A stretch of DNA of 50,867 nt from Bacteroidaceae bacterium (lineage in GTDB: Bacteria > Bacteroidota > Bacteroidia > Bacteroidales > Bacteroidaceae). How positions within the stretch are numbered: position 1 is the first letter of the stretch; the number at the start of each line of letters is the position of its first letter. Positions 24,905 through 32,920 of the stretch are shown one piece after another. The notes under the pieces are model-generated. The model was given only the letters and a program-made list of their open reading frames with translations. It was not told the origin of the DNA and made no database searches. The stretch is taken from positions 1-50,867 of the forward strand of contig JAFUVZ010000041.1 in assembly GCA_017471185.1 (NCBI GenBank), in the 5' to 3' direction. A program made the position numbers and the translations under genes.

Positions 24905-26347
24905 ATGAAAGACTTAAAAATGTACATCAACGGCCGCTTTTGCGAGAGCCGTTCGAGAAAATGGATTGACGTATTGAACCCATCTACAGAGGAAGTGATC
25001 AGCCGTCAGCCGGAAGGAACCATCGAGGATGTGAATGAAGCGTTGGATGCAGCGAAAGCGGCACAGAAGGCTTGGGCCAAGACACCAGCCGTTGAGCGTG
25101 CCGCTTATCTGAAGAAACTGGCTGCAGGTATCCGCAACCGCAGGGAAGAATTCATAGATATCATCATGCGTGAGCAGGGCAAGACCTTGGGATGGGCAAC
25201 AACAGAGGTGGATGTCACCGCAGAGTATTTCGACTATATGGCTTCATTCGCCCGCCATATAGAAGGTGAGATTATTCCGAGCGACCGCAGGGGTGAGACT
25301 ATCTTCCTCACCAAGAAGCCTATAGGAGTGGTGGCAGGCATCCTGCCTTGGAACTTCCCGTTCTTCCTCATCGCACGTAAGGCTGGTGCTGCCCTGATTG
25401 CCGGATGTACCATCGTGATCAAGCCTTCACAGCTGACTCCAGAGAACTGTACCGTCTTTGGTGAGGTGGTGGCAGAGTCTGGCCTGCCTGCTGGTGTCAT
25501 CAACATCGTGACGGGTAAGGGCTCTGTGATTGGCAACGAGATGGCTGGCAGTCCGAAGATTGACATCGTCAGCGTGACGGGCAGCGTGGGCGCAGGCGAG
25601 AGCATCATGCGTGCCGCTTCCAGGAACATCACTAAGGTGAGCCTGGAATTAGGCGGAAAGGCTCCTGCCATCGTTTTTCCTGATGCCGACCTCGAAGCTA
25701 CGGCTCAGTGGATCGTGGATTCACGAATCGGTAATAACGGACAGATCTGTAACAATGCGGAGCGTGTGTATATCCATAAGGACATCAAGGCTCAGTTCAC
25801 CGATATCCTGGTGAAGAAGATGCAGGCAGTGAAGGTGGGCGACCCATGTGTAGACCATAGCGTGGATATGGGACCGCTGGTAGAACAGCGAGCGTTAGAG
25901 AGCGTGACGGCTAAGGTGAATCATGCTATCGAGCAGGGTGCCAAGGTGTTGTGTGGTGGCCATCGGGTAGGCGACAAGGGTTATTTCTATGCCGCTACCG
26001 TGTTGGATAACTGTACACAGGATATGGACATCATCCACGAGGAGACCTTCGGCCCGGTATTGCCGTTGGTTGAATTCTCTGACATAGACCAGGTAATAGC
26101 TTGGGCGAATGATGTGGAATATGGTTTGGCTTCATCTGTGTTTACCAAGGATATCGACACCGCTGCCAAGGTGGCTCGCAACCTGGAGTTTGGCGAGACC
26201 TACATTAACCGTGAGCACTTTGAGGCTATGCAGGGCTTCCATGCTGGCGTGAAGAAGAGCGGTATAGGTGGTGCCGACGGCAAGCATGGCATCGATGAAT
26301 ACCTCGTTACCCATGTCACCTATCTGGATACCCATTATGACGAATAA
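24905..26347 (+). CDS. aldA: Aldehyde dehydrogenase, AldA-like (lactaldehyde/glycolaldehyde)
   Basis: 480-residue NAD-dependent cytosolic enzyme, the same length as E. coli AldA (479). The oxyanion/NAD-site segment GILPWNFPFFLIARK, the general base Glu248 in LELGGKAP and the catalytic Cys282 in NNGQICNNAERVY are all present; the C-N-A-E-R-V-Y context is typical of AldA. It would oxidise L-lactaldehyde formed from fucose or rhamnose, or glycolaldehyde, to the acid. No fucose or rhamnose genes are adjacent, so the physiological substrate is inferred. It is a single gene followed by a strong terminator. Confidence 0.88.
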   Translation: MKDLKMYINGRFCESRSRKWIDVLNPSTEEVISRQPEGTIEDVNEALDAAKAAQKAWAKTPAVERAAYLKKLAAGIRNRREEFIDIIMREQGKTLGWATTEVDVTAEYFDYMASFARHIEGEIIPSDRRGETIFLTKKPIGVVAGILPWNFPFFLIARKAGAALIAGCTIVIKPSQLTPENCTVFGEVVAESGLPAGVINIVTGKGSVIGNEMAGSPKIDIVSVTGSVGAGESIMRAASRNITKVSLELGGKAPAIVFPDADLEATAQWIVDSRIGNNGQICNNAERVYIHKDIKAQFTDILVKKMQAVKVGDPCVDHSVDMGPLVEQRALESVTAKVNHAIEQGAKVLCGGHRVGDKGYFYAATVLDNCTQDMDIIHEETFGPVLPLVEFSDIDQVIAWANDVEYGLASSVFTKDIDTAAKVARNLEFGETYINREHFEAMQGFHAGVKKSGIGGADGKHGIDEYLVTHVTYLDTHYDE

Positions 26348-26370
26348 TAGGATTTGAAAACTAAGGTCAG

Positions 26371-26404
26371 GCCCTGTAAAAAAACAATTTTACAGGGCTT
26401 TTTT
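26371..26404 (+). terminator. Terminator after aldA
   Basis: An 11-bp stem GCCCTGTAAAA (26371-26381) with its complement at 26388-26398, followed by six T. Confidence 0.9.
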
Positions 26405-26416
26405 CGTTAAATTGTC

Positions 26417-26424
26417 TATCTTTG
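26417..26424 (+). promoter_or_regulatory. Promoter -7 box for the phosphatase-peptidase fusion gene
   Basis: TATCTTTG lies 19 bp before ATG 26443, immediately after the aldA terminator. An in-frame TTG at 26422 overlaps this box, so the true start is ATG 26443. Confidence 0.65.
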
Positions 26425-26442
26425 CAGAAAAATTATTGCAAT

Positions 26443-28677
26443 ATGGGAAAACATTTGATAAAGACATGGATGATTCTGATGTGCGTATTTGGCTGGAGCA
26501 TGAGTTCTGCCCTCGCACAGAAACCGCAACCTTATCTGGAGGTTGAAGACCTGCCTAATATTCTCTCGTTCTTACCGCCTCCTCCTGCTGAAGGTTCCCC
26601 TGTCTTCGAGGCAGACAAGGATATACACGACTGGGCCCGAAGCCTGAAACCGAGCGAGCGAACACGAAGGGCTGTGCTTGAGGGAACGACTGACATTGAT
26701 ACTATGGCTCTTTATTTCAGTGGTGCCTTCGGAAGGAAACTCTCCAAGGAGACCACGCCGCAGACCATGTATCTGCTGGAGCGAAGCATACGCACCTTCC
26801 GCATGGCTGCTACCAAACCGAAGGCTGCCTATATGCGCTTGCGTCCTTATGTTTATTATAATGAAGATACTTTGATTCCAGAATATGAGGAAGAATCTCG
26901 CCCTACAGGCTCCTATCCTTCTGGGCATACTACCCGTGGATGGGGTATGGCTCTGGTGCTGGCACAGCTGAATCCTGAGCGTCAGGATACGCTCATGTCT
27001 TTCGGCTATCAGTGGGGACAAAGCCGCGTCATAGCCAACTATCATTGGCAGAGTGATGTGGATGCGGCACGTCTGATGACCTCAGCAGCCTTTGCCCGCC
27101 TTCAGGCTTGTGAGGAATACCGCAAGGACCTGGCTGCTGCTTTGGATGAGTTGGCTGCTCCTGATAAACCGGCGAGAAGTAATGATGAGCAATTGCTCAG
27201 AAACTGGATCAAGACCATCGCTTCCGATGACTTTGGCGGACGAAAGCCGATGACGCCTTATGAGGATAAGACGGTGAACTACCTGGCGAAGGAACTGGAG
27301 AAGCTCGGACTGGAACCTGCCTTCAACGGCAGCTGGTTTCAACCGTTTGAGATGATAGCCGTGACGGCTAAGCCGCAGGGCAACAAGCTGTCTGCCAAGG
27401 GAAGAAAGAAAACAGAGTTGCGCTATCCTGAGGATGTGGTGGTTTGGACAGCCCGTGCCACAGATAAGGTGGAGGTGCCCAAGGCGGAATATGTGTTCTG
27501 TGGCTTTGGCATTCATGCGCCTGAATATGGCTGGGACGACTACGCCGGCATTGATGTGAAGGGCAAGATTGTCATCGCTATGGTGAATGATCCTGGCTAT
27601 TATGACAACACGCTTTTCAGAGGGCGTAACATGACCTACTACGGAAGATGGCTCTATAAGTTTGAGGAGGCTCGCCGTCAGGGTGCTGCCGGATGCCTCG
27701 TGCTGCATAACACGGAAGCTGCCAGCTACGGATGGCATGTATGTGTGAACGGACATTTGGAGGATAACCTGGCTCTTTATGATCCAGAAACCCGTAATGC
27801 TGACGAACTGGCTGTCAAGGGATGGCTGCATGAAGACGGAGCACGCAAACTGTTCAAGGCGGCAGGCATGGATATGGATGCGGCTTTGGCGAATGCCAAG
27901 AAACCTGGATTCAAGAGCTTCTCGCTCAAGGTGAAGGGTGATGTCAGGATGGCTGTTTCTTATAATGTGCAGCAGACGCGCAACGTGGGGGCTATCCTGC
28001 GGGGTACGGAGAAAGCTGATGAGGTGGTGGTGATGAACGCCCATTGGGATCATCTGGGCATCGGTACGCCTGATGAGCGAGGTGACTCCATCTATAACGG
28101 TGCTGCCGATAATGCTACGGGTATGGCTGGCGTCTTGCTGGTAGCTAAGAAATTTAAGGAGTTGCCCCAGGCTCCCCGTCGCAGTGTGCTCTTCATCTTC
28201 CCTTCTTCTGAAGAGAGCGGACTCTTCGGTTCTGAATATTATTGCGTCCATCCTGCCGTGCCTATGGAGAAGACCACCGCTTGCTTGAATTTCGAGAGTA
28301 TCGGTCCGGCTGAGCTTACCCATGATGTAGTCATCCTGGGTGGAGGAGAGAGCGACCTCGACCGCTATTATGAGGCGGCTGCGGCAGCCCAAGGCAGGTA
28401 TATCTTCTTTGACGACGACAATTCCGATGGCTGGTTCTTCCGTTCCGACCATTACAATTTCGTAAAGAAAGGAGTTCCTGCGGTTGTGGTGGAGAATGGC
28501 CAGCATCCTGTTGATTTCGGCAAGCCTAACAAATATCCTATGCCCGTGTGGTATCACAAACCTTCAGACGAGTACCGCAATGACTGGGATCTCAAAGGCA
28601 CCTTGTCGAATATCAACCTCATCTTCAGCGTCGGCTATTCGCTCTCTAATGCCGAAGGCTTGCTGGAAAGAAATTGA
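26443..28677 (+). CDS. Exported fusion of class A acid phosphatase (PAP2) and M28 zinc peptidase
   Basis: 744 residues with a signal peptide ending ALAQ. Residues 20-230 are a class A non-specific acid phosphatase: KX6RP (KAAYMRLRP), PSGH at 159-162 and SRX5HX3D (SRVIANYHWQSD) are all intact. Residues 245-744 form an M28 aminopeptidase with a PA insert (about 310-520). The metal ligands are visible in NAHWDHLG (His534, Asp536), AADNATG, PSSEESGLFG and the distal SDHYNF. The two activities would hydrolyse phosphomonoesters and N-terminal residues in the periplasm. A stand-alone relative of the phosphatase half is at 49378-50190. No frameshift or linker damage is visible, so the fusion looks genuine. 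Confidence 0.85.
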   Translation: MGKHLIKTWMILMCVFGWSMSSALAQKPQPYLEVEDLPNILSFLPPPPAEGSPVFEADKDIHDWARSLKPSERTRRAVLEGTTDIDTMALYFSGAFGRKLSKETTPQTMYLLERSIRTFRMAATKPKAAYMRLRPYVYYNEDTLIPEYEEESRPTGSYPSGHTTRGWGMALVLAQLNPERQDTLMSFGYQWGQSRVIANYHWQSDVDAARLMTSAAFARLQACEEYRKDLAAALDELAAPDKPARSNDEQLLRNWIKTIASDDFGGRKPMTPYEDKTVNYLAKELEKLGLEPAFNGSWFQPFEMIAVTAKPQGNKLSAKGRKKTELRYPEDVVVWTARATDKVEVPKAEYVFCGFGIHAPEYGWDDYAGIDVKGKIVIAMVNDPGYYDNTLFRGRNMTYYGRWLYKFEEARRQGAAGCLVLHNTEAASYGWHVCVNGHLEDNLALYDPETRNADELAVKGWLHEDGARKLFKAAGMDMDAALANAKKPGFKSFSLKVKGDVRMAVSYNVQQTRNVGAILRGTEKADEVVVMNAHWDHLGIGTPDERGDSIYNGAADNATGMAGVLLVAKKFKELPQAPRRSVLFIFPSSEESGLFGSEYYCVHPAVPMEKTTACLNFESIGPAELTHDVVILGGGESDLDRYYEAAAAAQGRYIFFDDDNSDGWFFRSDHYNFVKKGVPAVVVENGQHPVDFGKPNKYPMPVWYHKPSDEYRNDWDLKGTLSNINLIFSVGYSLSNAEGLLERN

Positions 28678-28705
28678 TTGCTATGTTCTTCTGTTTAGAA
28701 TAAAA

Positions 28706-28751
28706 GTGTCTATTTGTAAATAAGGTATCAACCTTATTTACAAATAGACAC
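28706..28751. repeat. 21-bp perfect hairpin between convergent genes
   Basis: Arms 28706-28726 and 28731-28751 (GTGTCTATTTGTAAATAAGGT and its complement) enclose a 4-base loop, ATCA. There is no T run on either side, so it is not a standard rho-independent terminator, although its place between converging genes suggests transcript-end protection or bidirectional termination. Confidence 0.85.
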
Positions 28752-28772
28752 AGATATTGCTGATGTTTTTTG

Positions 28773-29756
28773 TTATTTCTTGAATTGTCCGTAGTATTTC
28801 AGGAACTGGGTACGCTCGAAGGTATTGATGCCTTCGTTGCGGTCATGCATGTTCAGCATGCCTCGGAACATCGGGATGTTGTCCATCGTGTGGCTATCCA
28901 TCCATTCTGCCAGACCGTCTGTCATCTCCTTGATGATGCCGTTGCCTTTCAGATAGATAGCACTGCAAACCTCAACGGCAGAAGCTCCAGCCAGGATGCT
29001 TTTCACTACGCCAGCGGCATTGTGAACGCCACCTGATACGGCAAAACTAATGTTGCCGACTGCCGCAGAAGCAATGCCTGTCCAACGCAAGGACTTGCTC
29101 AGGTCGGCTTCTGTAGTGAAGGCATTGCCAGCACACTGCTCTACCTTATCTATATTGATGTCGGTAGGATAGAAACGGTTGAACAATACCACGCCGTCAG
29201 CACCGTTGGCATACAACTGTTGGATGAGTGCCACAGGATTGGTGAAGTTGTCGCCAAGCTTCATAATCACAGGAACCTTTACGGCTTTCTTCACCAGCTT
29301 CAGAATGTCGATGTGCCTCTTTTCGAAAGCACCATACTGGTAGTCAAGTGATGTCTGCAAAGCCAGGATATTGATTTCCAGTGCGTCTGCGCCAGCAGCC
29401 TCAATCTTCTGGGCAAACTCAGTCCAGTTGCCTTCATCATAGGCGTTGATGCTTGCGATGACAGGGATATCCACCATACGCTTGGTGTCTCGTATCAGTG
29501 CGAAATATTCCTCCAGTTTATGATGACGAAAGTATTCTGTAAGGTCGTTGCCTCCCATCACAAACGGATCGAAGTCCTCCATACCCTCCACCTCTTGAAG
29601 GATCTGCTCTTCAAAGAGCGATTTCAGTACGACGGCTCCTGCGCCAGCCTCGCAGAGCTGTTTGTTTTTCTCAGCGTTGTCGGTGAGGCTTGAACTGCTC
29701 ACGATAACTGGGTTTTTGAGACTTAACCCAGCGAATGTTGTCTCTAATGTTCTCAT
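28773..29756 (-). CDS. Dihydroorotate dehydrogenase-like protein
   Basis: 327-residue FMN-type TIM barrel of the DHOD family (N-terminal MRTLETTFAGLSLKNPVIV; VPVIMKLGDNFTNP; SGGVHNAAGVVKSILAGA in the phosphate-binding C-terminal strands). The catalytic-loop Cys or Ser of true PyrD enzymes is not evident: the expected NCSCPN-type segment reads EINILALQ. It is therefore probably one of the paralogues annotated DHOD-like, with an unassigned reaction. It is the last gene of the glnS run, 11 bp after the YggS-type gene, and converges on the phosphatase-peptidase gene across a perfect hairpin. Confidence 0.8.
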   Translation of the reverse strand: MRTLETTFAGLSLKNPVIVSSSSLTDNAEKNKQLCEAGAGAVVLKSLFEEQILQEVEGMEDFDPFVMGGNDLTEYFRHHKLEEYFALIRDTKRMVDIPVIASINAYDEGNWTEFAQKIEAAGADALEINILALQTSLDYQYGAFEKRHIDILKLVKKAVKVPVIMKLGDNFTNPVALIQQLYANGADGVVLFNRFYPTDINIDKVEQCAGNAFTTEADLSKSLRWTGIASAAVGNISFAVSGGVHNAAGVVKSILAGASAVEVCSAIYLKGNGIIKEMTDGLAEWMDSHTMDNIPMFRGMLNMHDRNEGINTFERTQFLKYYGQFKK

Positions 29757-29767
29757 GTTGTTTTAGG

Positions 29768-30442
29768 TTATTTATTATAATTTCTCTCGCCAAAGATCTG
29801 GGTGCCGATGCGGATGAATGTACTACCGTGTCGGATGGCGATGGGGTAATCGTCTGTCATGCCCATCGAGAGTTCCTTGAACGCAGGCTCGTCTTTGAAC
29901 CAGCTGTCTTTCAGCTCTTGGAAGAATGACTGCAGGGATGCGAACTCCCTATCTACCTGCTCCATGTCGTCGGTGTTAGTACCCATTCCCATCAGTCCGC
30001 AGATGCGCACATGCTTCAGCTGCTTCCAAGCTCTGTCTTGCAAAAAAGCCCTGCATTCATCAAAAGTCATGCCGAACTTGGTATCTTCATGAGCGATATG
30101 CAGTTGTAGCAAACAGTCGATGATACGTCCCGCTTTCTCAGCCTGACGGTTTACCTCAATGAGTAAATGCAGGGAGTCAATGCTGTGAATCATCGCCACG
30201 AAAGGAGCGATATATTTCACCTTATTAGTCTGCAAATGACCGATGAAGTGCCATTGGATGTCAGTAGGCAAGGCTTCATGCTTAGCCGTCATCTCCTGCA
30301 CCTTGTTCTCGCCAAACAGCCGTTGGCCTGCATCGTATGCCTCCATCACTGCTTCCACAGGATGAAACTTTGACACCGCTATCAACTTGACACCTTCTGG
30401 CAGATTGGCTGTTATTTGCTTTATTTCTTCGGCAATGCCCAT
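29768..30442 (-). CDS. YggS family pyridoxal-phosphate homeostasis protein
   Basis: 224-residue PLP-binding TIM barrel without enzymatic activity in known relatives, which buffer the PLP pool. The PLP lysine lies in LIAVSKFHPVEAVMEAYDAG near residue 23. FGENKVQEM, WHFIGHLQTNKVKY, the segment CGLMGMGTN and the phosphate-binding SMGMTDDYPIAIRHGSTFIR with RIGTQIFG complete the signature. Length is normal. Gaps are 16 bp on the upstream side and 11 bp on the downstream side. Confidence 0.93.
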   Translation of the reverse strand: MGIAEEIKQITANLPEGVKLIAVSKFHPVEAVMEAYDAGQRLFGENKVQEMTAKHEALPTDIQWHFIGHLQTNKVKYIAPFVAMIHSIDSLHLLIEVNRQAEKAGRIIDCLLQLHIAHEDTKFGMTFDECRAFLQDRAWKQLKHVRICGLMGMGTNTDDMEQVDREFASLQSFFQELKDSWFKDEPAFKELSMGMTDDYPIAIRHGSTFIRIGTQIFGERNYNK

Positions 30443-30458
30443 ATTGGATTTTCAATTA

Positions 30459-30920
30459 TCAGACTTCGGGTTTGTCATTTTTCTCACCGAAAGGATATAC
30501 GTCCATCAGCGGAGTCTCCTGCAGGCTGGCTATCACATAGTCGGCCATCGTGCCCTTCATACCCTCATCGAGGTTCTTGAGAGCGATTCGTAGGTCGGGA
30601 GCCTGAACCAGCACCATGCTGGAGGTCTTCTTCTCCTTACCAGTCTTCTCGTCAAGGGTGATGAACTGCAGCTTGGCCTTGAACCAGCGGTCTGCGGCGG
30701 CGTCATCACTGTTGAAAAGCTCTGTATAGTTGGCTCGCCTGATATCAGTCACAGAAAACTCACCTGTGATGAAAGGAGTCATCTCCTCAATGATGCGTGC
30801 TTCGGCTTCTGTAAAGCTGAGCGCATCAACCAGATAAGGTTCGGTCACCTTCTTCGTCATTCCGTTCTCGATTGTCTTCTCATATTGAATCTTACATTCA
30901 AACCATGTGTGTAATGCCAT
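30459..30920 (-). CDS. DUF4494 family protein
   Basis: 153 residues, soluble, without a signal peptide. Opening MALHTWFECKIQYEKT and the segments EPYLVDALSFTEAEARIIEE and MKGTMADYVIASLQETPLMD are typical of this Bacteroidota family, which has no established function that I know of. It lies between the DedA and YggS-type genes with gaps of 5 and 16 bp. Linkage to these genes suggests a housekeeping role. Confidence 0.85.
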   Translation of the reverse strand: MALHTWFECKIQYEKTIENGMTKKVTEPYLVDALSFTEAEARIIEEMTPFITGEFSVTDIRRANYTELFNSDDAAADRWFKAKLQFITLDEKTGKEKKTSSMVLVQAPDLRIALKNLDEGMKGTMADYVIASLQETPLMDVYPFGEKNDKPEV

Positions 30921-30925
30921 AATTC

Positions 30926-31564
30926 TTAGTCTTTTTTAGTACCTTTATATATTAAATATCCCACTATAATCACGCCGATGGCTATGAAAACATATCCTAT
31001 CTCATGACTGTACTTGTTGACCTGCATCAGCAGCTGTTCCTCAGTCTCTATGCCAGGCACATTGCTTAAGTAATAGCCGATGGCGGCAAGAATAGAGTTC
31101 CAGATGCCTGCACCCAGTGTGGTGTAAAGTATGAACTTACCCAGCTTCATCCTCGACAAGCCTGCCGGGATGGAAATCAACTGACGTACAGCTGGAATTA
31201 ACCTGCCGATGAAAGTGGACAAGGCTCCATGTTCAGCGAAATAGTCCTCAGCATGTCTTACTTTCGTTTCATCAATCAGGCACATGTGTCCGAAGCGGCT
31301 GTTAGCGAACTTATAGACAATGGGCCTGCCTAACCAGCGTGAAAGATAATAGTTTACGAGGGCTCCGATATCAGCTCCCAGCGTAGCGAACAGCACCACC
31401 AGAAAAACATTCATGCTGCTGTCGCTGGCCGATTTCCAGGCTGCAGGAGGTACCACCACTTCAGACGGGAAAGGAATAAATGAGCTCTCTATCGCCATCA
31501 GCAGGGTGATGGTCCAGTAATTCAGGTGATCCAGACACCATTGTATAAATGCTACTGATTCCAT
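30926..31564 (-). CDS. DedA family membrane protein
   Basis: 212 residues with about five hydrophobic segments and the SNARE-associated/DedA core: IPFPSEVVVPPAA near the N-terminus, LGADIGALVNYYLSRWLGRP, and [22 protein letters not shown] with the conserved Arg residues. DedA proteins are inner-membrane proteins linked to lipid (undecaprenyl phosphate or phosphatidylethanolamine) flipping and proton-motive-force maintenance. It is 10 bp from the TPR gene and 5 bp from the DUF4494 gene. Confidence 0.92.
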   Translation of the reverse strand: MESVAFIQWCLDHLNYWTITLLMAIESSFIPFPSEVVVPPAAWKSASDSSMNVFLVVLFATLGADIGALVNYYLSRWLGRPIVYKFANSRFGHMCLIDETKVRHAEDYFAEHGALSTFIGRLIPAVRQLISIPAGLSRMKLGKFILYTTLGAGIWNSILAAIGYYLSNVPGIETEEQLLMQVNKYSHEIGYVFIAIGVIIVGYLIYKGTKKD

Positions 31565-31574
31565 TAATTCATTA

Positions 31575-32888
31575 TTAAATAAAGTTATTCTTCAAACCTT
31601 CCAGCAGGAACTTCACTGCCTCCTCTTCATCTTGCTCAATCATTTGGATAGACTGCCGGATTTCCTCTTCCGTGAGGGGTGCGTCACTCATTGCGCTGAA
31701 ATGCCTGAAATCATCATACTGTTTCATAATCAGGGAGACCACTCCCATCATCCGATACAGAAACTTGCGGTCATCAGGATTAGCGTCAACGGCTTGCTGA
31801 AGCTGATGCAATGCGTTGTCAAAATCTTCTTGAGAAAGATTGATTGCCGCTTTCTGCATGAGCGCAAACTTATCGCCAGGCCTGACAGCCAGTATCATAT
31901 CGAAATATGACATTGCCTGCTTGTACCATAACAAGTGGTTATAGCATACTCCGAGACGGAAATATGTGTTGAGACGTTGGTCCTGAGTCTGGTCTATATG
32001 CTTGAGGTAAAACTCCATTAGTCTGATGGCATCTTCCACACGCGCTTGGTCCAGCAACAAAGCCAGGTCGAACTCATTCATGTCACCCTTTATCACGGCA
32101 TTGAGTCTGATGGCTTGCTTCAGGTTTTCTTGTGCTTTTTCCTCATTGCCCACGAGCGCATATAGGTTGCATCGTGTCAGGTAAGCGTCGCCCAGGTCTT
32201 CATCATTGGTAATCGAGAAGTCGCAGGCATCCAATGCCTTGTTGTATTCTCCAAGTGCCAGGTAGCATCTGCCCAGGCTCAGCCAGTAATGAGCCGAGAA
32301 GGGGTCTTTGTCTATGAGTTTCTCACACACCTCAATGGCTTCAGAGTACTTGCCTAAATAGCAGTAGGCGCTGACGAGTATGGATAGATAGTCTTCATCC
32401 TCTTCCATCCCTTGCCCATGTATCTTCAACCATGTGATGGCTTTTTCCGAGAAATGGGTATCGAGATACATGTTTGCCACGAGGATAGGGTCAAGTTTGT
32501 CAGCAGGGAAAGAGTTCAGGTAATCATCGGCTACCTCAAATTCTTCGCGCTCTATCATCAGACGGGCTTTCAGTATCTGCAGGTCACCTGTGAAATCATC
32601 TTCTATCTGGTCTGCCATAATCTCTGCCTGGTCACTATCCCCTCGGTCTAAGTATCTGTAAGCCTGTTCTATTTTGAGCATTGTGCTCTCAGGATAGATG
32701 CTCAAGGCATACTCCATCACCTCATCACCCTTATCTGGATAATAATTATTGTCGTACCACGAGCAGAGGTCGGCAAAGTCGTCAGGCTCCATATAGACAG
32801 ACTCTCCCTCAGCACGCAGGGTTTCATACTTGCGTGCCAGGTTGTTCAGCCTTTTCTCGCTGTCAGATAACGGATTTCTCTTTGCCAT
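31575..32888 (-). CDS. TPR-repeat protein
   Basis: 437 residues, no signal peptide, so probably cytosolic. It begins MAKRNPLSDSEKRLNNLARK and contains at least eight TPR-like helix pairs (for example AHYWLSLGRCYLALGEYNKA and QAMSYFDMILAVRPGDKFAL). I chose ATG at 32888; the longer open frame upstream (to 33080) reads through the glnS 3' end and gives unlike-protein sequence. It is acidic overall. Role unknown, presumably a protein-protein scaffold. Second gene of the glnS run, 32 bp downstream of glnS. Confidence 0.8.
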   Translation of the reverse strand: MAKRNPLSDSEKRLNNLARKYETLRAEGESVYMEPDDFADLCSWYDNNYYPDKGDEVMEYALSIYPESTMLKIEQAYRYLDRGDSDQAEIMADQIEDDFTGDLQILKARLMIEREEFEVADDYLNSFPADKLDPILVANMYLDTHFSEKAITWLKIHGQGMEEDEDYLSILVSAYCYLGKYSEAIEVCEKLIDKDPFSAHYWLSLGRCYLALGEYNKALDACDFSITNDEDLGDAYLTRCNLYALVGNEEKAQENLKQAIRLNAVIKGDMNEFDLALLLDQARVEDAIRLMEFYLKHIDQTQDQRLNTYFRLGVCYNHLLWYKQAMSYFDMILAVRPGDKFALMQKAAINLSQEDFDNALHQLQQAVDANPDDRKFLYRMMGVVSLIMKQYDDFRHFSAMSDAPLTEEEIRQSIQMIEQDEEEAVKFLLEGLKNNFI

Positions 32889-32920
32889 TATTTGATTGAC
32901 TCTAACGGTTAGCTTGTAAC

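Noticed and set aside
27082-28557. A 491-codon open frame antisense to the M28 half of the fusion protein
   Set aside because: It lies wholly opposite a gene with complete catalytic motifs, has no start signal and reads as low-quality protein; it is a by-product of codon bias.
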